From Bacteroidota bacterium (GTDB taxonomy: Bacteria > Bacteroidota > Bacteroidia > Sphingobacteriales > Sphingobacteriaceae), in NCBI GenBank assembly GCA_018828585.1, contig JAHJVW010000106.1, positions 1 to 46,686 on the forward strand: 46,686 nucleotides of DNA, written 5' to 3'. The notes beneath the pieces are model-generated. The model was not told the DNA's origin. It did no database searches and saw nothing but the letters and a program-made list of their open reading frames with translations. The translations under genes and the position numbers were made by a program. Positions 1 through 7,572 of the stretch are shown one piece after another (position 1 is the first letter of the stretch; each line of letters starts with the position of its first letter).

Positions 1-188
1 GTTTAGCTGTTATCGGAGCGGGTATTGGTATCGGACAAATTGGTGGAAAAGCCATGGAAGGTATCGCTCGTCAACCAGAAGCAGCTTCTAAAATTCAAAC
101 TAACATGATTATCGCAGCGGCTCTTGTAGAGGGTGTTGCTTTATTCGGTGTTGTTGTTGCTTTACTAGGTAATAGTCTAGGAGCATAG
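1..188 (+). CDS. atpE: ATP synthase Fo subunit c, 3' part (5' end outside window)
   Basis: The reading frame starts at base 3 and gives the last 61 residues of subunit c, the proteolipid that forms the membrane rotor ring of ATP synthase. Visible features are the glycine-rich first helix (GAGIGIGQIGG), the polar loop RQPEA that contacts subunit gamma, and the ion-binding carboxylate in ALVEGVALFG. Compared by eye with sodium-type c subunits, the usual Gln in helix 1 is Ile and the residue after the key Glu is Gly rather than Ser. This favours proton over sodium coupling (inference). The next gene is atpF, 80 nt downstream, so this is the Fo-to-F1 order of a normal atp operon. Only the N-terminal part of helix 1 is missing. 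Confidence 0.95.
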   Translation, partial: LAVIGAGIGIGQIGGKAMEGIARQPEAASKIQTNMIIAAALVEGVALFGVVVALLGNSLGA

Positions 189-200
189 GAATTTTTAATT

Positions 201-233
201 AGTAGTGATATAGCGATTGGCTATATCACTACT
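201..233 (+). promoter_or_regulatory. Perfect 14-bp hairpin between atpE and atpF
   Basis: The arms 201-214 and 220-233 are perfect reverse complements around a 5-nt loop (215-219), followed by a short T-rich stretch. The hairpin starts 12 nt after the atpE stop. It could be a leaky terminator or an mRNA 3'-end stabiliser. Either would help make more subunit c than the other subunits, since the ring needs many copies. The structure is seen; the role is inferred. Confidence 0.6.
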
Positions 234-268
234 TTTGATTTTATAAAACTTTAAAATAATTTATAGAT

Positions 269-763
269 ATGGATTTAGTATCACCAAATCCCGGACTGAT
301 TTTTTGGACATTAGTTTCATTTCTGATTCTTTTGTTCTTGTTAAAGAAATTTGCATGGAAGCCAATTTTAGAAGCTATTTTTGAACGTGAACGTTCAATT
401 GAAGATGCTTTAAACAAAGCAGAATTAGCCAGAGAAGAAATATCTCGTTTATCAAGCGAAAATGAAGCTTTATTAAAAGAAGCTCGAGTTGAGCGTGATG
501 CAATCTTAAAAGAAGCAAAAGAATTAAAAGATCAGATTGTTGCTGAAGCTAGAAATTCAGCCCAAGAAGAGGGTGCTAAGTTGATTGAAAAAGCTAAGGT
601 TGAGATTAACAATCAAAAAGCTGCTGCTTTGGATGAAGTTAAGAATCAAGTAGCAAAGCTTTCTTTAGATATTGCAGAGAAAGTTTTGCGTAAGCAATTT
701 GATGACAAACAAAAACAAGAAACTTTAGTGAGTAACTTGTTGAAGGATGTAAAATTAAATTAG
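269..763 (+). CDS. atpF: ATP synthase Fo subunit b
   Basis: A 164-residue subunit b, the peripheral stalk that holds the F1 head against the membrane part. One hydrophobic helix lies at about residues 9-27 (PGLIFWTLVSFLILLFLL), followed by a conserved FAWKPI turn. The rest is a long, highly charged coiled coil rich in Glu, Lys and Ala, as expected for the right-handed b-dimer stalk. Length is typical of bacterial b subunits (about 156-170). The ATG at 269 is preceded by an A/T-rich stretch without a Shine-Dalgarno sequence, usual for Bacteroidota. It sits between atpE and atpH, as expected. Confidence 0.95.
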   Translation: MDLVSPNPGLIFWTLVSFLILLFLLKKFAWKPILEAIFERERSIEDALNKAELAREEISRLSSENEALLKEARVERDAILKEAKELKDQIVAEARNSAQEEGAKLIEKAKVEINNQKAAALDEVKNQVAKLSLDIAEKVLRKQFDDKQKQETLVSNLLKDVKLN

Positions 764-766
764 TAT

Positions 767-836
767 TTAGTTTTTCGTTGGCTAGTTGGTTAGGCTTTAA
801 TAACGCTTAGCAAGAACTAACAAACTAAAAAACTAA
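767..836 (+). repeat. Imperfect inverted repeat in the atpF-atpH spacer
   Basis: The outer arms 767-775 and 828-836 pair perfectly (9 bp). The inner arms 783-793 and 817-827 pair at 10 of 11 positions, with a 7-nt bulge on the left side. The motif ctaacaaactaaa of the right arm recurs at 841-853, just before atpH. The spacer may form a long imperfect hairpin in the atp transcript. Function is unknown; it may be a degenerate intergenic palindrome. Confidence 0.5.
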
Positions 837-855
837 TCATCTAACAAACTAAAGA

Positions 856-1404
856 ATGTCAGAAATTAAAGTAGCATCGAGATACGCAAAGTCATTAATT
901 GATTTAGCTTTAGAGCAAAAAGCTTTAGAGGAAATTAAAGGAGATATGCAGCTTTTTGTAGATACGCTTAAAGCGAGTTCTGAATTACAGGCAGTCGTTA
1001 AAAATCCCATTATTCCTTTAAGTAAAAAGAATTCGATACTAAAAGAGATTTTTGGAGATAAAATTCATAAAGTAACTTCTGCATTTTTAAAAATTGTGGT
1101 AGATAAAGGCAGAGCAGAGATTATTTATGCTACAGCTAAAGAATTTTTAAACCAATATAACCAATACAAGAACATTGTTATTGCTAAAGTGGTTTCTGCA
1201 ACAACGTTGAATGAAAAAGCGAGAGCTGAAATTATCGATAAAGTTAAAGCTGTAACTGGTGGTGAAGTAATTTTAAATGAATCTGTTGATGCTGATTTAA
1301 TCGGAGGTTTTATTTTAACGGTTGGAGATAAACAGTTTGATAGCAGTATTGCGAGCAGTTTAAGTAGAGTAAAACAAGAATTTACCCAAAAGGTAATTGC
1401 TTAA
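856..1404 (+). CDS. atpH: ATP synthase F1 subunit delta
   Basis: A 182-residue delta (OSCP-type) subunit that joins the b stalk to the top of the alpha3beta3 head. The N-terminal start EIKVASRYAKSLIDLAL matches the family's usual 'ArrYAkALfelA' opening. The C-terminal half contains the conserved DADLIGGFILTVGDKQFDSS segment. The length matches the family (about 175-185). It lies between atpF and atpA, so the assignment rests on both sequence and order. The protein is soluble, with no signal peptide or membrane segment. Confidence 0.95.
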   Translation: MSEIKVASRYAKSLIDLALEQKALEEIKGDMQLFVDTLKASSELQAVVKNPIIPLSKKNSILKEIFGDKIHKVTSAFLKIVVDKGRAEIIYATAKEFLNQYNQYKNIVIAKVVSATTLNEKARAEIIDKVKAVTGGEVILNESVDADLIGGFILTVGDKQFDSSIASSLSRVKQEFTQKVIA

Positions 1405-1417
1405 ATTATATGTTGAT

Positions 1418-1435
1418 CCTATCGGAACTGATAGG
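1418..1435 (+). repeat. Short inverted repeat in the atpH-atpA spacer
   Basis: cctatc (1418-1423) and gatagg (1430-1435) pair around a 6-nt loop, in the 109-nt spacer before atpA. It is only 6 bp and could be chance. It is listed because the other three spacers of this operon also contain palindromes. Confidence 0.3.
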
Positions 1436-1513
1436 TATTGGATAGCAGGACAGGTAGAACAAAAGAATTATAGAAATTAATTTTTCAAAAAATAAAATCT
1501 TAAATAAAAAAAG

Positions 1514-3088
1514 ATGGTAGAAGTAAGACCAGATGAAGTTTCGGCGATTTTACGTCAGCAATTATCAGGCTTTAAGTCGGAAACTGAATTAGAAGAGGTA
1601 GGTACAGTACTCCAAGTGGGTGACGGTATTGCTCGTGTTTATGGTTTAACGAAAGTACAAGCTGGTGAGCTGGTTGAATTTGAATCAGGCTTACAAGGTA
1701 TTGTATTGAACTTAGAAGAAGATAACGTGGGTGTGGTTTTGTTGGGACAATCTGATGAGATCAAAGAAGGTGATACCATTAAACGTACAAAACGTATTGC
1801 ATCTATTAATGTGGGTGAAGGTATGTTAGGTCGTGTGGTAAATACTTTGGGAGCTCCAATAGATGGTAAAGGACCAATTGCTGGACAAACGTATGAAATG
1901 CCATTAGAGCGTAAAGCACCAGGTGTTATTTACCGTCAGCCAGTTACTGAGCCATTACAAACTGGTATAAAAGCGATTGACGCAATGATTCCAATCGGAC
2001 GTGGACAGCGTGAGTTGGTTATTGGTGATCGTCAAACTGGTAAATCTGCTGTATGTATTGATACCATCATCAATCAAAAAGAATTTTACGATGCAGGTGC
2101 GCCTGTATTCTGTATATATGTTGCAATCGGGCAAAAAGCAAGTACGGTTGCTAACGTTGTTAAAGCTTTAGAAGAAAAAGGTGCAATGGCTTATACAGTT
2201 GTTGTTGCTGCTTCTGCTGCAGAACCTGCTCCAATGCAGTTCTACGCTCCTTTTGCTGGTGCAGCAATTGGTGAATTTTTTCGCGACACAGGAAGACCAG
2301 CTTTAATTGTTTATGATGATTTATCTAAACAAGCTGTCGCTTACCGTGAGGTTTCATTATTATTGAAACGCCCTCCAGGTCGTGAGGCTTATCCAGGTGA
2401 CGTTTTCTATCTACACAGTCGTTTGTTAGAAAGAGCTGCAAAAATCAATCAAAACGATTCGATTGCTCAACAAATGAATGATTTGCCTGAATCAATCAGA
2501 AGTATAGTAAAAGGTGGCGGTTCTTTAACTGCTTTACCAATTATCGAAACTCAAGCTGGTGACGTTTCTGCTTATATCCCAACTAACGTAATTTCGATTA
2601 CCGATGGTCAGATTTTCTTAGAATCTAACTTATTCAACGCGGGTGTTCGTCCAGCTATTAACGTGGGTATTTCGGTATCTCGTGTGGGTGGTAATGCTCA
2701 GATTAAATCAATGAAGAAAGTAGCAGGAACGCTTAAATTAGATCAGGCACAATATCGGGAATTAGAGGCATTCTCTAAATTCGGGTCTGACTTAGATGCC
2801 TCTACTAAATTAGTTTTAGATAAAGGTGCAAGAAACGTTGAGATTTTGAAACAAGGTCAGTTCTCGCCAGTTACTGTTGAAAAACAAGTAGCTATTGTTT
2901 ACGCTGGTACTAAAAATTTAATGAGAAACGTTCCAGTAAATAAAATCAGAGAATTTGAAGCAGAATATACTACACAATTAGAGCAACGTCATCCAGAAGT
3001 TTTAGCAGCGTTAAAAGCTGGTAAATTTGATGATAGCTTGACTAGTGTTTTAGAAACTGTAGCAAAAGAATTATCGGCGAAATATTAA
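1514..3088 (+). CDS. atpA: ATP synthase F1 subunit alpha
   Basis: A 524-residue alpha subunit, the non-catalytic nucleotide-binding partner of beta in the F1 head. The Walker A motif GDRQTGKS is at residues 171-178. The arginine finger that completes the catalytic site on beta is Arg390 in SVSRVGG. The N-terminal beta-barrel domain and the C-terminal helical domain are complete, and the length is standard (about 500-525). The ATG at 1514 gives the usual N-terminus [17 protein letters not shown]. No beta gene (atpD) lies nearby. In Bacteroidota atpD-atpC commonly form a separate locus. Confidence 0.98.
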   Translation: MVEVRPDEVSAILRQQLSGFKSETELEEVGTVLQVGDGIARVYGLTKVQAGELVEFESGLQGIVLNLEEDNVGVVLLGQSDEIKEGDTIKRTKRIASINVGEGMLGRVVNTLGAPIDGKGPIAGQTYEMPLERKAPGVIYRQPVTEPLQTGIKAIDAMIPIGRGQRELVIGDRQTGKSAVCIDTIINQKEFYDAGAPVFCIYVAIGQKASTVANVVKALEEKGAMAYTVVVAASAAEPAPMQFYAPFAGAAIGEFFRDTGRPALIVYDDLSKQAVAYREVSLLLKRPPGREAYPGDVFYLHSRLLERAAKINQNDSIAQQMNDLPESIRSIVKGGGSLTALPIIETQAGDVSAYIPTNVISITDGQIFLESNLFNAGVRPAINVGISVSRVGGNAQIKSMKKVAGTLKLDQAQYRELEAFSKFGSDLDASTKLVLDKGARNVEILKQGQFSPVTVEKQVAIVYAGTKNLMRNVPVNKIREFEAEYTTQLEQRHPEVLAALKAGKFDDSLTSVLETVAKELSAKY

Positions 3089-3091
3089 TTT

Positions 3092-3161
3092 TAGTATTGA
3101 GTAGAGCGTATAGTGTATTGAATTATCAATCGCAATACTAACTACTCAATTCTCAATACTA
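3092..3161 (+). repeat. Nested inverted repeats in the atpA-atpG spacer
   Basis: tagtattgag (3092-3101) pairs perfectly with ctcaatacta (3152-3161). Alternatively, attgagtag (3096-3104) pairs perfectly with ctactcaat (3142-3150). Variants of the same motif also occur between the arms. The whole spacer is therefore built from inverted copies of one short sequence and ends 4 nt before the atpG start codon. Its role is unknown. Confidence 0.5.
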
Positions 3162-3165
3162 GAAA

Positions 3166-4047
3166 ATGGCAAATTTAAAAGAAGTAAGAATCAGGATCAC
3201 ATCAGTAAGCTCTACTCAGCAGATTACTAAAGCGATGAAAATGGTTTCGGCTGCTAAATTAAAAAGAGCAACGAATGCAATTGTTCAGCTACGTCCTTAT
3301 GCCAATAAATTAAAAGAAATTTTAGCTAATCTTTCTGCAAGTTTAGAAGATGGTGTATCTGTTTTTACTCAGGAGCGTGAAATTAAAAACGTGTTGGTTG
3401 TTGTAATAACTTCTAACCGTGGTTTGGCTGGTGCATTCAATATGAATGCTATTAAAACTGCCAATAATTTAATAGCCGAGAAGTACAGCTCTTTTCAAAA
3501 AAGTGGAAATTTACACCTAATTGCTATTGGTAAAAAGGCTCAGGATTATTTCGAGAAACGTAAATACAATGTAATTGGTAACAACAACGAGGTATTTAAT
3601 GCTTTAAATTTCGAAAATGTTTCTGTAATTACTGAAGCTATTATGCAAGGATTTGTAGACAGCAAATATGACAAAGTAGAGGTGATTTACAATCAGTTTA
3701 AAAATGCAGCTATGCAAATTTTGACTACAGAACAGTTACTACCTGTGCCTAAGGCTGAGAAAAAAGAAAATGTTTCTGTCAATCAGATTGACTATATATT
3801 GGAGCCTTCAAAAGAAGAAATTGTCGAAGAGTTAATTCCTAAAAATATTAAATTACAATTATACAAAGCAGTTTTAGATTCACATGCATCAGAGCATGGA
3901 GCTAGAATGACCGCGATGGATAAAGCAACAGACAATGCTGGCGACTTATTGAAGAAGCTAAAACTAGCTTACAATCAAGCTCGTCAAGCGGCAATTACGA
4001 CCGAACTTTCGGAAATTGTGAGTGGTGCTGCCGCATTATCAAACTAA
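3166..4047 (+). CDS. atpG: ATP synthase F1 subunit gamma
   Basis: A 293-residue gamma subunit, the central rotating shaft of F1. Both conserved coiled-coil ends are visible. The N-terminal helix contains RITSVSSTQQITKAMKMVSA, and the C-terminal helix ends in ITTELSEIVSGAAALSN, the family's signature end. The segment VVITSNRGLAGAFN is the conserved start of the Rossmann-like middle domain. It is the last gene of the cluster: a strong terminator begins 24 nt after its stop, so epsilon and beta are not co-transcribed from here. Confidence 0.97.
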   Translation: MANLKEVRIRITSVSSTQQITKAMKMVSAAKLKRATNAIVQLRPYANKLKEILANLSASLEDGVSVFTQEREIKNVLVVVITSNRGLAGAFNMNAIKTANNLIAEKYSSFQKSGNLHLIAIGKKAQDYFEKRKYNVIGNNNEVFNALNFENVSVITEAIMQGFVDSKYDKVEVIYNQFKNAAMQILTTEQLLPVPKAEKKENVSVNQIDYILEPSKEEIVEELIPKNIKLQLYKAVLDSHASEHGARMTAMDKATDNAGDLLKKLKLAYNQARQAAITTELSEIVSGAAALSN

Positions 4048-4070
4048 CAGTAAAAATATTTGAAGAAATG

Positions 4071-4112
4071 ATTAAGCCTTCACTTCTAAAAAGAGTGAAG
4101 GCTTAATTTTTT
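4071..4112 (+). terminator. Rho-independent terminator of the atp operon
   Basis: A perfect 14-bp stem (4071-4084 with 4094-4107) with a 9-nt loop is followed directly by a T run (4107-4112). It is the clear end of the atpE-to-atpG transcript. Confidence 0.9.
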
Positions 4113-4124
4113 AATTCCTTACCA

Positions 4125-4160
4125 TAAAAAAACGCTCAAGGCTTTTGCACAAGAACGTTT
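4125..4160 (-). terminator. Terminator of the minus-strand lipoprotein gene
   Basis: Read on the minus strand, 4153-4160 pairs with 4130-4137 (8 bp, including one G-U). The 3' arm runs into a T run (4125-4131). It lies 23 nt beyond the stop of the gene at 4183 and faces the atp terminator, so the two operons end tail to tail. Confidence 0.65.
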
Positions 4161-4182
4161 AGGTATTAATTGTTAAGGTTAA

Positions 4183-4656
4183 TTATTTTTTCAATAAGAT
4201 AATTGTAGGGTTTGTATTTGAAAACGGTAGAGCGCTTTTATTTAAAGTTAGTTTCGTAATATTTAAACTTCCGCAACATCCTGAGTTTACAAAAGCCGTT
4301 TCTGCCATTAAAGTATCTTTATTTAGATTGGGTAACCTAATACTAAATTCATCGGTTCCTGGAGTAGAAAATAAAATATATTTATTCGTTCTGTCTGTGC
4401 TATCAATAGTGAAGTTTAAATTCTTATTGTGTCTTATGCTATAAATAACCACATCATTATAGTTATACTTAGCATTGCGACCAAATATCAAATCTAAATT
4501 CGAATTACTTTTATCAACAAATTTTAGTTTGAAAAACTGCACTGGTGTGATACATGAAAGTGCTGCTTGTGGGCAAATATTTGCTGAATTATCTGAGGCT
4601 ACTTTACATCCTAATAGAAAAATCAAAATGCTTACGAATAGAATTTTAAACTTCAT
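4183..4656 (-). CDS. Small predicted lipoprotein of unknown function
   Basis: A 157-residue protein starting with a lysine-containing hydrophobic leader and a lipobox LLGC (Cys17), so it is probably exported and lipid-anchored. The mature part is polar and rich in Asn, Ser and Thr. It has Cys residues near the N-terminus (ICPQAALSC) and a CC pair (SGCCGS). I do not recognise a family. It stands alone on the minus strand with its own terminator and ends tail to tail with the atp operon. It could be a lineage-specific envelope protein. The coding call rests on the clean signal peptide and the terminator. Confidence 0.7.
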   Translation of the reverse strand: MKFKILFVSILIFLLGCKVASDNSANICPQAALSCITPVQFFKLKFVDKSNSNLDLIFGRNAKYNYNDVVIYSIRHNKNLNFTIDSTDRTNKYILFSTPGTDEFSIRLPNLNKDTLMAETAFVNSGCCGSLNITKLTLNKSALPFSNTNPTIILLKK

Positions 4657-4764
4657 TTAAATTGAATCTTACTCGTAGTACGCTTTCAATTTCATTCTTG
4701 ATACATAATTTTAAAATTTACTGAAGATTTTAAGATTTGATGCCTCGTATTTAAACAATAGTCT

Positions 4765-4772
4765 TATTTTTG
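4765..4772 (+). promoter_or_regulatory. Putative Bacteroidota -7 box (TAttTTTG)
   Basis: The sequence is a full match to TAnnTTTG, followed by CAGC, a context often seen at Bacteroidota start sites, 24 nt before the ATG of the small membrane protein gene. A TTTG occurs at 4736-4739, but the spacing (25 nt) is longer than the usual 19-22, so the -33 element is uncertain. Confidence 0.5.
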
Positions 4773-4796
4773 CAGCAGATAAAACATTAAAAAATT

Positions 4797-4982
4797 ATGG
4801 TAAACGCTAACAACCCATCACATTATAAAATAATTATCGTAGGTGTTTTCATTGGTTTATTTGGAATCTTTGTAAAGCAATTTATTTATCATTCAATGGT
4901 AGTCGATTTAATTGGATGGGCATTAACTGTTATTGGCGCTGCAATTAGCATTAGTGGTGTTATGAGAATTTTGAAAGACTAA
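4797..4982 (+). CDS. Small two-helix membrane protein, unknown function
   Basis: A 61-residue protein with two hydrophobic segments (about residues 11-30 and 35-57) joined by a short loop, and few charges. I do not recognise a named family. Three things support it as a real gene: a consensus -7 box 24 nt upstream, a hairpin terminator starting 24 nt downstream, and membrane-protein composition with no competing frame. The gene appears monocistronic. Its function cannot be read from the sequence. Confidence 0.65.
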   Translation: MVNANNPSHYKIIIVGVFIGLFGIFVKQFIYHSMVVDLIGWALTVIGAAISISGVMRILKD

Positions 4983-5006
4983 TCTCTCTGATTTTGATCA
5001 TATTTC

Positions 5007-5040
5007 AAAGGCATCTGATTAATTAGATGCCTTTATATTT
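5007..5040 (+). terminator. Terminator hairpin shared with the patatin gene stop codon
   Basis: A perfect 10-bp stem (5007-5016 with 5025-5034) with loop 5017-5024, followed on the plus strand by tatatttt. It ends the small membrane protein transcript. The stop codon of the converging patatin-like gene (5019-5021, minus strand) lies inside the loop, so one arm of the stem is coding for that gene. Confidence 0.7.
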
Positions 5041-5804
5041 TCTACTTTTTCTATTGCTTTTTTAATAGAAGATATTTGATTTAAAGTTTCCTCATGTGCC
5101 AGCCAAAAAATTTCTTCCGCTTTTTTCACGTCAAAAATACTTGTCTCACCCAAACCTTTAGGCTCTATTAGTACATCTATTAGTTTCCTTTTCTCGACCA
5201 TATCATGGTTAATAGAAAGAATTGCTGCCCGTTCTATTACATGCTTTACATTTCGAAATTGCGTAACTACTGGTAGATGATTACATGAAGACCCAATAAT
5301 AAAATCGCATTCTCCAATTAAGGGTTCAACCGGAAAATTATTTAAAACTCCGCCATCTACATAAAACTTTCCATCTATTTCTATCGGGCTAAAAATACCA
5401 GGTATACAGCTAGACGCTAAAACTTTTCTAATCACTTCTCCTTTATTAAAATACACCAATTTCCCTTCCATAAAATCGGTAGCCGTAATGGTTAAAGGGA
5501 TTTCTAATTTATCAAAAGAATTATGAGGAATATAATTTCTGAAAAGAGATTCTGCACTTTCGAAATTTAAGAACGCAGGTTTTCTAAAAGCAGGTTTAAT
5601 AAACTTTAATAATTTTGTTTCCTGAAAAATTTGTAGCGCTTCATAAGGTTCTATGCCATTTGCAAATAATGCACCTACAATTGCTCCTGCACTTGTGCCG
5701 CTAATCATATCTATCTTAACTGCTTTTTCTCTGAGCGCTTTTAAAACGCCTAAGTGAGCAATCCCTCTTATCCCACCTCCACTTAAAACAATTCCAATTT
5801 TCAT
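5019..5804 (-). CDS. Patatin-like phospholipase family protein
   Basis: A 261-residue, probably cytoplasmic lipid acyl hydrolase of the patatin/RssA type. The anion-hole motif is SGGGIRG (residues 8-14), the nucleophile is Ser38 in GTSAG, and the catalytic-dyad Asp150 is in DGG. All catalytic elements are present. There is no signal peptide. Its substrate cannot be told from sequence. The start is 3 nt after the gldB stop, so the two genes are almost certainly co-transcribed. This is a compact single-domain patatin, unlike the Omp85-fused outer-membrane type. Confidence 0.9.
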   Translation of the reverse strand: MKIGIVLSGGGIRGIAHLGVLKALREKAVKIDMISGTSAGAIVGALFANGIEPYEALQIFQETKLLKFIKPAFRKPAFLNFESAESLFRNYIPHNSFDKLEIPLTITATDFMEGKLVYFNKGEVIRKVLASSCIPGIFSPIEIDGKFYVDGGVLNNFPVEPLIGECDFIIGSSCNHLPVVTQFRNVKHVIERAAILSINHDMVEKRKLIDVLIEPKGLGETSIFDVKKAEEIFWLAHEETLNQISSIKKAIEKVENIKASN

Positions 5805-5807
5805 AAG

Positions 5808-6860
5808 CTATTTTGTATCTTTTTTTTGGCTAGGATGATATTTAGCTAATCGTAATATCTTTTGAGGATCCTTCTCTAGCATTAACTCCTTTAGCGTGAT
5901 CTTCTTATTTTCATCCATATACCTTTTTACAATTTGCCAACCGATAAAAACACCCAGTTTTGGTGCCGAATCATTTTGAGTTCCTAAACCAGGTGTAAAT
6001 GGTGCTTCTGCCAAATATTTTTGAATTTTCATATAGTCCGTATCGAAAAGCAAATTTTGCTCTAGAAAATAAGCCCAAGTGTCTGATTCGAATTGATTAG
6101 CCCATTTCATCTGTTGTTCACTGTAACCCATCAGCGTACTATCAGCTTCATTAGGCTGAACTTGCTGCATGAAATACAACAGCTTCCCATTATAAATCAT
6201 TTTAGAAAGTAAGCTCTTATCTTGATCTAATTCTGGAAAAAGGTCTTCTCTTGTAACCACTTCTACTACTCGAGGGGTAATATTATTTGGAGTAAATCTT
6301 CTACTGATATATCTTGGAATACTTTCTACTAAAGCGGGATAAAACTTAGAATCTTTACCCAAAAACATATCCAAACCAATCCCAATGTAACCAACTCCAA
6401 TAGGTGTTTGGACTTGAAATCCTGAAATATAGGTTATCAATTTTGGCACTTTCCACTCGGGATATAAAGCTTTTATATTCTTAAATGCGGCTTCCAAATG
6501 TGGCTTTTGGGCATCCAAATTAGGATAAATAGAATCGGTTTCCTGCTGTAAATCCCGAAATGCCTTACCTGCGATTACTTGTCGCAAAGTCTCATAGTAT
6601 TGCGTATCTTGAGTAGTACCAAGATTTAAAATCTTTTGAAAATAATCATCATAAAATGAACCATATTTTTTCTTTAGAGCCGGAAGTTCGGTAGATAATT
6701 TAGAAGGATTTATTTTTGATAAATCTTGATCAAAACGAAGAATATTTACATCAATTTCAACGTTAGAAGTATCTATTTTACGCTCTTGATGACATGCTAT
6801 CAGAAAAAATGATATCAGAAAAAAAAGAGTAATTTTGCCGAAAGTTTTATGGTAATACAT
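5808..6860 (-). CDS. gldB: Gliding motility lipoprotein GldB homologue
   Basis: A 350-residue lipoprotein with lipobox LIAC (Cys23). The N-terminal mature part VEIDVNILRFDQDL matches the opening I associate with GldB. GldB is a lipoprotein needed for gliding and linked to type 9 secretion in Flavobacterium. It is also conserved in non-gliding Bacteroidota, so the name does not prove motility. The neighbouring nadE supports the call, because gldB and nadE are close in other Bacteroidota. No gldC-like gene follows; a patatin-like hydrolase takes that place. An alternative ATG is not obvious before the signal peptide. Confidence 0.8.
   Translation of the reverse strand: MYYHKTFGKITLFFLISFFLIACHQERKIDTSNVEIDVNILRFDQDLSKINPSKLSTELPALKKKYGSFYDDYFQKILNLGTTQDTQYYETLRQVIAGKAFRDLQQETDSIYPNLDAQKPHLEAAFKNIKALYPEWKVPKLITYISGFQVQTPIGVGYIGIGLDMFLGKDSKFYPALVESIPRYISRRFTPNNITPRVVEVVTREDLFPELDQDKSLLSKMIYNGKLLYFMQQVQPNEADSTLMGYSEQQMKWANQFESDTWAYFLEQNLLFDTDYMKIQKYLAEAPFTPGLGTQNDSAPKLGVFIGWQIVKRYMDENKKITLKELMLEKDPQKILRLAKYHPSQKKDTK
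6830..6837 (+). promoter_or_regulatory. Putative -7 box (TAatTTTG) for the barrel gene and nadE
   Basis: A full TAnnTTTG match lies inside the 5' end of gldB on the opposite strand, 55 nt before the preferred ATG at 6893. No clear TTTG is found at -33. The divergent gldB gene starts at 6860. Confidence 0.45.
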
Positions 6861-6892
6861 TACAGAAAAACATGTTTATTGGATCCGAAGTT

Positions 6893-7549
6893 ATGAAAAA
6901 GATATTATTCAGTGTTCTATTTACATTTAGTTCTTTATTAATTTTTGCGCAAAACGACCCTGGACCACGTTTTAAATTAGGTCTTACTGCACATCCAACC
7001 TTTGGTTGGCTAAAATCTGATATACAAGATGTGAAAAATGATGGTTTAAGAGCGGGCTTTAGTTACGGACTAATTGGTGATTTCTACTTTGCACCTAATT
7101 ATGCTTTCAGCACCGGAATTAAATTGAGTACCATTAATGGACAAACATCTGTTTCTGATTTTGGTCCAGCAAATCAGCCGATAAGAAACAATGTTTATAA
7201 ATTACAGTATATCGAAATTCCTGCTAAGCTTAAATTAACTACCAATGAAATTAGAGGAAATAAATTCTATGGTGAATTTGGTTTAGGAAACGGATTTAAT
7301 GTGAGAGCTAAACTTGACCAAAAAGGAGATAATGGAACGATCATTACTGAGAATAAAGATATCTCAAAAGATATTTCCTTTTATAGAGCATCATTAATTA
7401 TTGGTGCTGGCGCCCAGATCAAATTAAGTGATAAAACTGCTGTAGCAGCCGGGATATCCTATGATAATGGATTTACAAACATCCAATCTAATGGTAGCGG
7501 TAAATTACAAAACTCTTATCTAGGCCTTAATATTGCTGTATTTTTTTAA
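6893..7549 (+). CDS. Outer-membrane beta-barrel protein (OMP_b-brl_2/PorT-like)
   Basis: A 218-residue exported protein. The frame is open from an ATG at 6872, but the ATG at 6893 is preferred because it begins a normal signal peptide (MKKILFSVLFTFSSLLIFAQ). The mature part alternates polar and hydrophobic residues as in an eight-strand barrel. It contains the family-typical segment LQYIEIPAKLKL and ends in an aromatic residue (VFF), as barrel proteins do. The family is widespread in Bacteroidota and mostly uncharacterised. Some members (PorT) serve type 9 secretion, but I cannot assign this one. nadE starts 23 nt later, so co-transcription is likely. Confidence 0.8.
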   Translation: MKKILFSVLFTFSSLLIFAQNDPGPRFKLGLTAHPTFGWLKSDIQDVKNDGLRAGFSYGLIGDFYFAPNYAFSTGIKLSTINGQTSVSDFGPANQPIRNNVYKLQYIEIPAKLKLTTNEIRGNKFYGEFGLGNGFNVRAKLDQKGDNGTIITENKDISKDISFYRASLIIGAGAQIKLSDKTAVAAGISYDNGFTNIQSNGSGKLQNSYLGLNIAVFF

Positions 7550-7572
7550 TCGCATATTCTCTATTCAATTTT

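Noticed and set aside
4475-4660. 61-codon plus-strand frame over the lipoprotein gene
   Set aside because: It is antisense to a gene with a clear signal peptide and terminator, with no promoter or family support.
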